Shown one piece after another: positions 16,564-24,874 of a DNA stretch of 32,866 nucleotides. The notes below the pieces were generated by a model. It was not told where the DNA came from and did not search any database. It was given only the letters and a program-made list of their open reading frames with translations. Made by a program: the position numbers and the translations under genes. The DNA is from Bacteroidota bacterium (lineage in GTDB: Bacteria > Bacteroidota > Bacteroidia > Chitinophagales > BACL12), in NCBI GenBank assembly GCA_016124275.1, contig WGOA01000028.1:1-32866 (forward strand), written 5' to 3'. Numbering within the stretch: the first letter of the stretch is position 1; every line of letters starts with the position of its first letter.

Positions 16564-18720
16564 ATGATGAAGCGGCATTGTGCACTTGATCCGAACAGGC
16601 GTTCTTTGCGCACCGTGACCCTGCCGCAACTTTTCTTCTTGTTCAGCACCTGCTGTGGCCTTCTGGCCAGCATGCCCGCTGCGCAAGCGCAGTCCGTTCA
16701 ATGGGCCGATCGCATCGTCGCATTTTCGTCGCAGGCGGGCAAGAACGCTTACTCGGCGCGGCAGGCACTCGGGCCGCCCAACAAACTGCCCGGCGCGGGC
16801 GACTGCGGCTGCGCCTGGTCGCCGGCGCGGGTGGACACCGAGTGGGGCGCCGACCCCAACAAACCGGAGTACCTCAAAGTGGGTTTTGCCAAGCCCGAGC
16901 GCGCGCGCCAGATTCTCCTGGCCGAAAACTACCGGCCCGGCTCCGTGCGGCGCGTCTGGATCTACGACGCCGCCAATACCGAACTGCTCGTTTACGAACG
17001 GCCGGACAAGGCTCCCCCACCCCCGCCCGCGCGGCTGCATGCCATCGAGATGGAACGCTCCCCGTTCAAGGTCAGCGCCGTCAAAGTGGAACTGGACCCC
17101 GAAGCCGAGCGCAGTCCCCCCCAGCTCGACGCCATCGGCATTGCCGACCATAACAAAGCGGTCAGCATCGAGGTGCCGCTGGCCAAAAACTATCCCGTCT
17201 TCGGCTACGCTGCGGACCTGGGCCCGGCCCTGAACAGCCCTTACGCCGAATTGCTGCCGCGTTTCGCGCCCGACGGCCAGACCCTGTATTTTGACCGCAA
17301 AGACCATCCGGAAAACTACGGTGGCTTTATCAACGACGACATCTGGTTCAGCCAAAGCGACGGAGCTGGCGGCTGGCAAGCCGCGCAGCGCGCCCCGGCG
17401 CCGCTTAACAACGCCTACCATAACTATGTATGTGGTGTGTCCACCGATGGCGTGCTCACGCTGTACGGGCAATACTCGGCTGAGGGCATTCCGATGCCGG
17501 GGCTCTCGCAGAGCTTTCGCTTCCAGAACCAATGGGCCTTCCCCATGAACCTGAACGTGCGCGAACTCTACAACGCCAGCCCATACGCCGAGTACTTCAT
17601 CAGCGATGACCGGCACACGCTGGTGATGTCCATTGAATCGCTGGACTCTGAAGGAGGAAAAGATTTATACATTAGTTTTTCAGAAGATCAAATCAACTGG
17701 TCCGAGCCTCTGAACCTCGGCCGGCAAGTGAATTCCGGGGGAAATGAAATGTCGCCCTGGCTCAGCCCCGACGGTAAAACCCTGCTGTTCAGCTCCGATG
17801 CGCACAGCGGTTACGGCGAACAGGATATCTACGTGAGCACCCGCAGCGGCGCAGCCTGGACCGACTGGAGCCCGCCGCAAAACCTGGGTCCGCGCGTCAA
17901 CACGCCCGCCTGGGAAAGCCACTACGTGCCCGACCCAAGCGGGCACTACGGCTATTTTGCCCGCGCTGCAGACGAACTCGGCAATACCGACCTGTACCGC
18001 ATTGCCCTGCGCGAAGACCTGAAAGAAGAAGCCCCGCCAACGGAGGCCATTGCCGAAGGCTATCCCTTTGAAGGCCGCTTTCTGTTGTTCGGCTACGTGC
18101 TGGACGGCAGCACCGGCCGCTCGCTGAACGCCAGCCTGGTGTTCAGCCTGGCCGAAGACAGCACCCGCAGCGTGGCGCTGGAGTCGCTCAACAGCCAGTA
18201 CAAACTTCGCCTGGACGACAACATAGATTATGTTGTGGTGGTCCAGGCCGAAGGTTACCCGGCCCTGCGCACGCGGCTTCGCATTGACGACATGGGCAAT
18301 ACCGGCGTTCGCCGCCGCGATTTCAAGCTCTACCCCGCAGGCTACGAGCCCCCGCAGCGCGGCCCGATGACGTTGGAACCGGGCGAGACCTTCCGGTTGC
18401 GCACCCTCCTGTTCCGGGTCAACTCGCCCGTGATCAGCCGCGAATCCTTCCCCGAACTGACGCGGCTGGCCGAAGCACTCCAGGCCAACCCGGGCGTTCG
18501 CATCCAAATCGAGGGCCACACCAACAGCAACTGCAACAAGCGCTTCTGCGACCGGTTAAGCGAATCGCGGGCCCGCAGCGTGGCCCAGTTTCTCCTGGAA
18601 AAAGGCATTGCCAAAGACCGGATTTCCTGGGTGGGCTACGGCAAAGACAAGCCGGTTGCAGACAATGACACGGAAGATGGCCGCCGTTTGAACCAAAGAG
18701 TGGATATTCGGGTGGAATGA
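16564..18720 (+). CDS. Galactose-binding-like/PD40/OmpA outer-membrane protein, tandem copy 2
   Basis: The 718-residue paralogue of the preceding gene has the same order: signal peptide (about 1-43, ending PAAQAQS), galactose-binding-like domain (VQWADRIVAFSSQAG, YSARQALGPPN, LDAIGIAD), PD40 repeats (LYFDRKDHPENYGG, LLFSSDAHSGYGEQDIYV), carboxypeptidase-regulatory-like domain (LLFGYVLDGSTGRSLNASL) and OmpA domain. The OmpA site reads GHTNSNCNKRFC (651-662), so it again has Asn for Asp and a CX4C pair; LSESRARSV and LNQRVDIRVE are kept. It is notably rich in G+C and in Arg and Pro. The stop overlaps the start of the third copy by 4 bases (ATGA), indicating translational coupling. Confidence 0.88.
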   Translation: MMKRHCALDPNRRSLRTVTLPQLFFLFSTCCGLLASMPAAQAQSVQWADRIVAFSSQAGKNAYSARQALGPPNKLPGAGDCGCAWSPARVDTEWGADPNKPEYLKVGFAKPERARQILLAENYRPGSVRRVWIYDAANTELLVYERPDKAPPPPPARLHAIEMERSPFKVSAVKVELDPEAERSPPQLDAIGIADHNKAVSIEVPLAKNYPVFGYAADLGPALNSPYAELLPRFAPDGQTLYFDRKDHPENYGGFINDDIWFSQSDGAGGWQAAQRAPAPLNNAYHNYVCGVSTDGVLTLYGQYSAEGIPMPGLSQSFRFQNQWAFPMNLNVRELYNASPYAEYFISDDRHTLVMSIESLDSEGGKDLYISFSEDQINWSEPLNLGRQVNSGGNEMSPWLSPDGKTLLFSSDAHSGYGEQDIYVSTRSGAAWTDWSPPQNLGPRVNTPAWESHYVPDPSGHYGYFARAADELGNTDLYRIALREDLKEEAPPTEAIAEGYPFEGRFLLFGYVLDGSTGRSLNASLVFSLAEDSTRSVALESLNSQYKLRLDDNIDYVVVVQAEGYPALRTRLRIDDMGNTGVRRRDFKLYPAGYEPPQRGPMTLEPGETFRLRTLLFRVNSPVISRESFPELTRLAEALQANPGVRIQIEGHTNSNCNKRFCDRLSESRARSVAQFLLEKGIAKDRISWVGYGKDKPVADNDTEDGRRLNQRVDIRVE

Positions 18721-20942
18721 ACGGCTGTTTTGACTGCTTGGCTCCCCGCGCTGCGCTGCATGTTGGCCATTGGCTCAGGCGCCTGCTGGGCCTTGCCCTC
18801 CTCTGCGCCGCCGGTGCAGCGGCCAGTGCCCAAGCCATCCAGGAAAAAGCCCTTCCCCCGGAAATTGACCTGATCCCGGACAGCACGGGCAAAGTGGGCA
18901 TTCGCTGGGCCGACAAGGTGCTGGGCTTCTCGAGCGAAGGGGGACCGAAGGTGTTTGCGGCCAAACAGGTGCTGGGCAAACCGGACAAACTGCCTGCGAC
19001 GGGCATCAGCGCAGTGGCCTGGATGCCTAACATGCGCTATCGCCTTCCGGAGGAATGGGTTAAGGTGGGCTTTGCAAGGCCCCGGCCAGCCAGCCAGGTG
19101 TTGGTGGGCGAAAGTGCGCGTCCGGGTGCCATTGAAAAAATATATGTTTTTGATCGCGACAACCGGGCTCAGATGGTCTTTGAACGCGCGGATACTGCGG
19201 CGTTGCCAGTGGGCGCTGTCCGCGAGAACGGCTATTTGCAGGTTCGTTTTCCGCTGACCGATTACGACATTGCCGCCGTGCTGGTGGTGCTCAAAGCCAC
19301 CGATTCCATTGCCATCCATCAGTTGGATGCCATCGGGCTTACCCTGGACCACGAACCTGTTTTGCCCGGCATCCGGCAACTGGTGCTGCCCGAGGGCAGT
19401 GGGCAGGCCGAAAATCTGGGCCCGATGGTAAACTCCTTTTTTGACGAGGTTTTTCCGGTCATCAGCCCGGATGGGCAGACGCTCTACTTTGACCGCAAAA
19501 ACCACCCGGCCAACCTGGGGTCGGTGAACCACGACGACATTTGGCTCAGCGAGCGGTCTGTGCAAGAAGACAGCAGTGGCCATTGGGGCATGGCGCAAAA
19601 CGCCGGAAAACCGCTGAACAACGGCCAACACAATTTTGTGTGCTCCATCAGCCCGGACGGCAACACGCTGCTGCTCGGCAATGCCTACCAGGACGATGGG
19701 CGGCTGACCAGCGGCATGTCGCTGAGCCACCGCACGTTGGAGGGTTGGAGCTATCCGGAGCCGGTTGAAATCCTGGATTACTACAACCGGGACGAATTCG
19801 GGGAGTTTCAGTTGGCCAGCAACGGCAAGGTCATTCTCATGGCCATTGAGCGCGACGACAGCGAGGGCAAACGCGATTTGTACGCCTCTTTCCGGATGCA
19901 CGACGGGCGCTGGTCGGCCCCGCTGCACCTGGGTCCGGATGTCAACTCAGCAGGGCTGGAAATGTCGCCGTTCCTGGCGCCGGACATGCGCACACTTTAC
20001 TTCAGCAGCAACGGCTTTCCGGGCTTCGGCAGCAACGACATGTTCATGAGCCGCCGGCTGGACGAGAGCTGGACGCGCTGGTCAGAGCCCATGAACCTTG
20101 GCCCCACGTTGAATTCGGGGGAAATGGACGCGTACTACACGCTGCCGGCCAGCGGCGACTACGCCTACTTCGCTTCGGCCAACCGCTCTATCGGCCGCAC
20201 CGACCTCTTCCGTGTCGCTATGCCCGCCGACCTGCAGCCCGAACCCGTAGTGTTGGTGCGGGGGCGGGTGCTGGATGCCATCAGCGGCGAGCCGCTGGCC
20301 GGAGAGATTCGCTACCTGCTCAGCCAGGGCCCGCCAACCGCGGATTCGCCCGCCGGGTTGGCTGAAGGCGCTGGCGCAACGGCCGGGTCAACAACCGCGG
20401 ATTCGCTGGCGGGCTTGGCGCGCTCTGCCCCGGAAGACGGGGCCTACCAGGTGGTTTTGCCGTATGGCGAACGCTACCGCATGGAAGCCTCCCTGCCGGG
20501 CTATTTTGCGCTGCAGGAGAGCCTGGACCTCAGCCAGGTGCAGGAATACGGGGAGCAAACCCGCGATCTGCTGCTGATTCCCCTCAAGCGGGGCCAGGTG
20601 GTGCCCATGCGCGAGATTTTCTTCGCCGTGAACAGCGATTCGCTTTTGCCAGACAGTTACCCCGAACTGGATCGCGTGCTGGACCTGCTCCAGCGCTACC
20701 CCGCCCTTCGCATTGAAATTGGCGGCCATACCAACGACCGCTGCTCCGAGAATTACTGCCGCGAACTGAGCCGCAAACGAGCCCGCAGCGTGGCCCGCTA
20801 CCTCTACAAACGGGGCCTGGACACCGAGCGCGTGCGCTGGGTGGGTTACGGCAAGGAGCAGCCCATCGCTGACAACGAAACGGAGGAAGGGCGCAGCCGC
20901 AACCAGCGAGTGGAGTTTAAAGTGCTGGAGTTTGCGGAGTGA
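18717..20942 (+). CDS. Galactose-binding-like/PD40/OmpA outer-membrane protein, tandem copy 3
   Basis: The 741-residue third paralogue has a signal peptide (about 1-38, core LLGLALLCAAGAAASAQA), a spacer (about 40-58), a galactose-binding-like domain (IRWADKVLGFSSEGG, AKQVLGKPDKLPATG, LDAIGLTL), PD40 repeats (LYFDRKNHPANLG, LYFSSNGFPGFGSNDMFM), a regulatory-like domain and an OmpA domain. The regulatory-like domain contains an Ala/Gly/Thr-rich insertion with an internal repeat (TADSPAGLAEG then TADSLAGLARS, about 540-567) that the other two lack. The OmpA site is GHTNDRCSENYC (670-681), with the same Asn and CX4C changes. It is translationally coupled to copy 2 and closes the cluster; an aminotransferase follows. 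Confidence 0.88.
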   Translation: MNGCFDCLAPRAALHVGHWLRRLLGLALLCAAGAAASAQAIQEKALPPEIDLIPDSTGKVGIRWADKVLGFSSEGGPKVFAAKQVLGKPDKLPATGISAVAWMPNMRYRLPEEWVKVGFARPRPASQVLVGESARPGAIEKIYVFDRDNRAQMVFERADTAALPVGAVRENGYLQVRFPLTDYDIAAVLVVLKATDSIAIHQLDAIGLTLDHEPVLPGIRQLVLPEGSGQAENLGPMVNSFFDEVFPVISPDGQTLYFDRKNHPANLGSVNHDDIWLSERSVQEDSSGHWGMAQNAGKPLNNGQHNFVCSISPDGNTLLLGNAYQDDGRLTSGMSLSHRTLEGWSYPEPVEILDYYNRDEFGEFQLASNGKVILMAIERDDSEGKRDLYASFRMHDGRWSAPLHLGPDVNSAGLEMSPFLAPDMRTLYFSSNGFPGFGSNDMFMSRRLDESWTRWSEPMNLGPTLNSGEMDAYYTLPASGDYAYFASANRSIGRTDLFRVAMPADLQPEPVVLVRGRVLDAISGEPLAGEIRYLLSQGPPTADSPAGLAEGAGATAGSTTADSLAGLARSAPEDGAYQVVLPYGERYRMEASLPGYFALQESLDLSQVQEYGEQTRDLLLIPLKRGQVVPMREIFFAVNSDSLLPDSYPELDRVLDLLQRYPALRIEIGGHTNDRCSENYCRELSRKRARSVARYLYKRGLDTERVRWVGYGKEQPIADNETEEGRSRNQRVEFKVLEFAE

Positions 20943-20979
20943 GAGCGGGGTTTGGGTAGGCCTTCCGGGCGGCTTTGGC

Positions 20980-20987
20980 TATCTTTG
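20980..20987 (+). promoter_or_regulatory. -7 promoter element before the aminotransferase gene
   Basis: TATCTTTG matches TAnnTTTG and lies 61 bases before the ATG at 21049. No good -33 element is present at 19 bases; TTTG at 20951 is too far. The same octamer precedes the tRNA. Confidence 0.5.
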
Positions 20988-21048
20988 CGGCCCTCTTCAA
21001 CCCCATTTTCTGCGCATTTTTAGCCGCAGCCCATCCAAGTTTTTCGCC

Positions 21049-22257
21049 ATGACTTTACTTGCCGAACGCATTCGTTCCCTGCCTGAATCGGCCACCATTG
21101 CCATGTCGGTGCGCACCCGGGAGCTCCGCGCCCAGGGCCGCGACATTGTGGACCTGACCCTGGGAGAGCCTGACTTTGCCACGCCGGAACACATTGGCCA
21201 GGCCGCCAAAGAGGCCATTGACCAGGGCTACACCAAATACACCCCGGTTCCGGGTTACCTGGACGTTCGCCAAGCCATTGCGCGCAAGTTTGCGCGGGAG
21301 AACCAGCTCCACTTCGCCCCGGAACAAATTGTGATCAGCACGGGGGCCAAACAAAGCATAGGAAATGTTGTGTTTTGCCTCTGCAATCCCGGCGATGAGG
21401 TGCTGCTGCCCGCTCCCTTTTGGGTGTCCTACACCGCCATGGTTGCCCTGGCGCAAGGTGTGCCGGTGATCGTGCCCAGCGGCATTGAGCAAGACTTTAA
21501 AATCACCCCGGCGCAGTTGGAAGCGGCCATTACGCCGCGCACGCGGTTGATGATTTTCTCCAGCCCCTGTAACCCTTCCGGCTCGGTTTACACCCGTGAT
21601 GAATTGGAGGCTCTGGCGGTGGTGCTTCGGGCGCATCCGCAGGTGTTTGTCATCAGCGATGAGATCTACGAACACATCAATTTCAGTGGGGGCCATGCCA
21701 GCATTGGCACTCTGCCGGGCATGGAAGACCGCGTGGCTACGGTGAACGGGCTGAGCAAGGCCTATGCCATGACGGGTTGGCGAATCGGCTACCTGGGCGC
21801 TCCGCTGGACGTTGCTAAGGCTTGCACCAAGTTTCAGGGGCAGTACACGTCGGCTACTTGTTCCATTGCGCAGCGCGCCATTATCGCCGCGCTAGACAGC
21901 GATCAAACCACGACCTGGGCCATGCGCGACGCCTTTTTGCGCCGCCGCGACCTGGTGGGGGGCTTGCTGGATGGCGTTTCCGGCTGGAAGACCAACACAC
22001 CGATGGGCGCGTTTTACCATTTTCCCGACGTAAGCGCCTGGTTCGGCAAACGGTACAAGGGGCAGCATGCTGAACATACCATCACGGATGCGGATCAATT
22101 GGCCATGCTTTTATTGGAAGAAGCCGGGGTTGGTTTGGTATCCGGCACCGCCTTTGGCGCGCCGAATTGCCTGCGGATTTCCTACGCTGCATCGGACGAG
22201 TTGTTGGTGGAAGCGCTGGGTCGGATCCGCAATTTTGGTGCGCACCTGATCGGCTGA
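21049..22257 (+). CDS. Pyridoxal phosphate-dependent aminotransferase (aspartate aminotransferase type)
   Basis: The 402-residue product is a fold-type I, class I/II aminotransferase. It shows LTLGEPDFATP (substrate/PLP region), GYTKYTPVPGYLDVR, SSPCNPSG, VISDEIYEHI (Asp that contacts the pyridine N), and the Schiff-base Lys in SKAYAMTGWRIGYLGAP. This pattern is that of aspartate aminotransferases of the AspC/AAT Ib type, which convert aspartate and 2-oxoglutarate to oxaloacetate and glutamate; related enzymes accept other amino acids, so specificity is not fixed. The ATG at 21049 gives the family N-terminus MTLLAERIRSLPESAT. The longer frame back to 20932 runs through the promoter-like region and is unlikely. 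Confidence 0.93.
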   Translation: MTLLAERIRSLPESATIAMSVRTRELRAQGRDIVDLTLGEPDFATPEHIGQAAKEAIDQGYTKYTPVPGYLDVRQAIARKFARENQLHFAPEQIVISTGAKQSIGNVVFCLCNPGDEVLLPAPFWVSYTAMVALAQGVPVIVPSGIEQDFKITPAQLEAAITPRTRLMIFSSPCNPSGSVYTRDELEALAVVLRAHPQVFVISDEIYEHINFSGGHASIGTLPGMEDRVATVNGLSKAYAMTGWRIGYLGAPLDVAKACTKFQGQYTSATCSIAQRAIIAALDSDQTTTWAMRDAFLRRRDLVGGLLDGVSGWKTNTPMGAFYHFPDVSAWFGKRYKGQHAEHTITDADQLAMLLLEEAGVGLVSGTAFGAPNCLRISYAASDELLVEALGRIRNFGAHLIG

Positions 22258-22319
22258 GGCACAGCGAACGGAAGCCCTTCGCCCGGAAAAAACAAGCCCA
22301 ACACCTTAACGAAACGACC

Positions 22320-23324
22320 ATGCATTCAGACCTCGATTTGCCCAGTTTTTTTGAGCGCATCCAGGGCATGCCCGTGGTGGTGGTGGGCGACACGATGGTG
22401 GACGCTTACATTCACGGGGCTGTGGACCGCATCAGCCCGGAGGCTCCGGTGCCGGTGGTGCAGGTGGAGCGCCGCGAGGATAGGCTGGGCGGTGCGGGCA
22501 ATGTGGCTTTGAACCTGTTGGCCATGGGCGCAGAGCCGCGTCTTTGCACGGTGATTGGGCAGGATGCTACGGGCGAAAGGCTGCTTCGCCTGCTCGAAAG
22601 CCAGGGCATGAAAACCGACTGGGTGGTGCGCAGCACGGCGCGCCGAACCACCGTGAAAACCCGCGTCATTTGCCGCAACCAACAGATGATTCGCGTGGAC
22701 GATGAGGAGGTCCGCCCCCTGGACGATGAAGAGGGGCTGCGCTTGCTCGCCGCGGTGCGCAACGCGCTCGGCGACCGGCAAGCCCAGGCCGCCATTTTTC
22801 AGGATTACGACAAAGGGGTGCTGACGGCGCAGACCATTCCCAAGTTGGTGTTGGCGTGCAAAAACGCGAGCATTCCGGTTTGCGTGGATCCCAAAAAGGC
22901 CAATTTTCATCTGTACCGCGATGTTTCCCTGTTTAAACCAAACCTGCGCGAGGTTGCGGACAGCCTGCCGGATTTGGTTATCAGCGCCGACCCGGCGCAC
23001 CTGGACGCGGCCGCACACGCCATCCGCGAGCGCCTGGACAACGCCGTAACCATGATTACGCTGGGCGAAAAGGGCATCTTTTTGCAAGTGGGCGGCGAGA
23101 GCCGCCTCTACCCTGCCCACAAACGCGACATCGCCGACGTGAGCGGCGCTGGCGATACCGTGATCAGCGTTGCCTGCCTGGGCCTGGCCGCCGGCCTGGA
23201 CATCGGGGCCTGGGCGCGACTGGCTAACCTGGCCGGAGGGCAGGTGTGCGAGCAGTTGGGGGTGGTACCGGTCAATCGGGAAAAACTGCTGGCCGAAGCC
23301 AGCCGCTTGTTTGCGGCGGGTTGA
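22320..23324 (+). CDS. PfkB-family carbohydrate kinase, heptose-7-phosphate kinase (RfaE domain I) type
   Basis: The 334-residue product matches the kinase half of HldE/RfaE. It shows VVVGDTMVDAYIHG, RISPEAPVPVVQVE, the sugar-binding GGAGNVALNL, CVDPKKANFHLYRD, and the catalytic PfkB motif DVSGAGDTV. In LPS inner-core synthesis this step phosphorylates D-glycero-beta-D-manno-heptose 7-phosphate at C1. The adenylyltransferase domain of bifunctional HldE is absent; Bacteroidota commonly have it as a separate gene. The ATG at 22320 is chosen because homologues begin close to the VVVVGDTMVD strand; the frame is open further upstream into the aminotransferase gene. The 62-base gap holds a reverse-orientation GGGCGAAGGG element. 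The gene converges on a membrane-protein gene with 7 bases between stops. Confidence 0.87.
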   Translation: MHSDLDLPSFFERIQGMPVVVVGDTMVDAYIHGAVDRISPEAPVPVVQVERREDRLGGAGNVALNLLAMGAEPRLCTVIGQDATGERLLRLLESQGMKTDWVVRSTARRTTVKTRVICRNQQMIRVDDEEVRPLDDEEGLRLLAAVRNALGDRQAQAAIFQDYDKGVLTAQTIPKLVLACKNASIPVCVDPKKANFHLYRDVSLFKPNLREVADSLPDLVISADPAHLDAAAHAIRERLDNAVTMITLGEKGIFLQVGGESRLYPAHKRDIADVSGAGDTVISVACLGLAAGLDIGAWARLANLAGGQVCEQLGVVPVNREKLLAEASRLFAAG

Positions 23325-23331
23325 GCGGCGC

Positions 23332-24774
23332 TCAGCGAATAGAAGAAACTTCGTCCGGCCGGATTTTGGGGGCCAGGATGGTCTTGGAATCGCGGATGGG
23401 CTCGCCGCCCCAGGTGAGCATTTCGTGGCCGTTGCCGTTGAGCGTGACCTCTACGTCGTATTCGCCTTGCGGCAGCGCAGGCAGGTAATACCATTCGCCG
23501 TATATGCGGGCAATTTTTTCGTCGTTGAGGTAGAGGTGGGCATGGCCCTCGCCGAAGACTTGGGTGCGGCCGGCGCGCTCGGGCGCCCAGCGAAAGTTTT
23601 GGGTGCTGACGTGCAGGTTGTATCCGCCCATGGGGTCATCGAAAATTTCCAGGGCTACGGTGGGTTGGGGATAGTTCTCCGGAATTTCAAGGGGGATGTG
23701 TTCGTGGTGGCTGCCGAACATGGTTTTGCCCATGCGATTTTCATATTTGCGCGAAGCAAGTGTGTAGTACGGGTAGAGCAGCAAGGGAAAAAGCAGCACC
23801 ATGGCCACGGAGGCAAAGGCTATTCGAGCTGATAAACTTTTGAGGGTGCGGTTGATGCGGTTGTAAATGACCGAGCGCCCTTCAAGCAAAAACACCACCA
23901 GGCAGCCGTGCAGCAGCGTATGGCCAATGATTTCTACTTTGCCAAAGACCAAGGTGGTAGTAACAAAAACCAGGGTGATGACCACGGCCAACGGGCGTTG
24001 CAACATGCAAATTAACATGAGGTAACCGAGCCCAAACTCAACAAAGGCGGCTGCTGTTAAAAACAACTGGCGATCGATGCCCATGGTAAGGTTGTGCTCC
24101 TCCATGATTTGGTAGGCCCATTCCGGATAGATGAATTTCTCCAGGGCAACCCAACAGAGGGAGAACCCGACACTGAAGTACAGGAGGGTCAATCCCGATT
24201 TGCGCAAGCGGATGTTTTGAGCCTGTGAAACGGCCAGGTACCAGCCCACACCGATGTACAAAGCATAGTCAAGCATATGGAAGCCGGAAAAGTTGGCTAC
24301 CCCCATGATATAAAGTATTATGGTACCCAGTCCGGCAATGGGCGTGGTGCGCGGAAAAATGAGCAAGAAGGTGAGGGCAAACTGGTACCAACCGATCCAG
24401 ATTTGTTTGATGCCCACATTGGGCACCAGCATGGAGCCGTCTTGCCAGGACAGCAACAGGGTCATGGCCAGTGTGATGCGAAGCACCAGCGTGGCTTTGT
24501 CTGCCCGCTCGCCGAGCCAGCGGTCTATGCGCTGATAGCCGGCAAAGTTTTGAAGGCGGCTATCCAGCCAGACTCCAAAAATGACGACCGCCAAGGTCAA
24601 CACCGCCAATTGGTAAAACAGGGGGCTGAAAATTTCAGCGGGCGAAACCGGTTTGTCCGCATAGGAACCATCCGTAAACCACTTGACGTGGGCCGATAAT
24701 TCACCCGGCCACAGCGCCAAGAGCAGCAGGGCAATGCCCGGTAACAATCGAAAAAGGCGGCTCAGGAGGGGCAT
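23332..24774 (-). CDS. Polytopic membrane protein, possibly DoxX-like
   Basis: The 480-residue protein starts with a signal-like helix (LLPGIALLLLALW, then GELSAHVKWFTDG). It has about eight to ten hydrophobic helices up to residue 345 and a C-terminal soluble domain of about 130 residues that looks like a beta sandwich (YNLHVSTQNFRWAPE ... YDVEVTLNGNGHEM). The HVKWF sequence just after the first helix is seen in a group of conserved, poorly characterised bacterial membrane proteins sometimes labelled DoxX-like; this is from memory and the assignment is tentative. No catalytic motif is recognised. It follows the BASS transporter gene on the same strand after 100 bases and may share its transcript. 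Confidence 0.65.
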   Translation of the reverse strand: MPLLSRLFRLLPGIALLLLALWPGELSAHVKWFTDGSYADKPVSPAEIFSPLFYQLAVLTLAVVIFGVWLDSRLQNFAGYQRIDRWLGERADKATLVLRITLAMTLLLSWQDGSMLVPNVGIKQIWIGWYQFALTFLLIFPRTTPIAGLGTIILYIMGVANFSGFHMLDYALYIGVGWYLAVSQAQNIRLRKSGLTLLYFSVGFSLCWVALEKFIYPEWAYQIMEEHNLTMGIDRQLFLTAAAFVEFGLGYLMLICMLQRPLAVVITLVFVTTTLVFGKVEIIGHTLLHGCLVVFLLEGRSVIYNRINRTLKSLSARIAFASVAMVLLFPLLLYPYYTLASRKYENRMGKTMFGSHHEHIPLEIPENYPQPTVALEIFDDPMGGYNLHVSTQNFRWAPERAGRTQVFGEGHAHLYLNDEKIARIYGEWYYLPALPQGEYDVEVTLNGNGHEMLTWGGEPIRDSKTILAPKIRPDEVSSIR

Positions 24775-24874
24775 TTTGCTGGGTGATGCGCAGGTTTGGG
24801 GCTACTTAAAAGTACAAAGGGAAGGGCAAAGCCTGTTCTTCTGCGCCCTTGCAAAGGAACGTTAAAAAGCCTGC

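Noticed and set aside
15581-16585. Minus-strand frame of 334 residues with LPQSQLPRASCPEP repeats
   Set aside because: Antisense to OmpA copy 1 and the 14-base repeat array; no domain is recognised. The same applies to the antisense frames under copies 2 and 3 (16411-17616, 17680-18519, 18636-19928).
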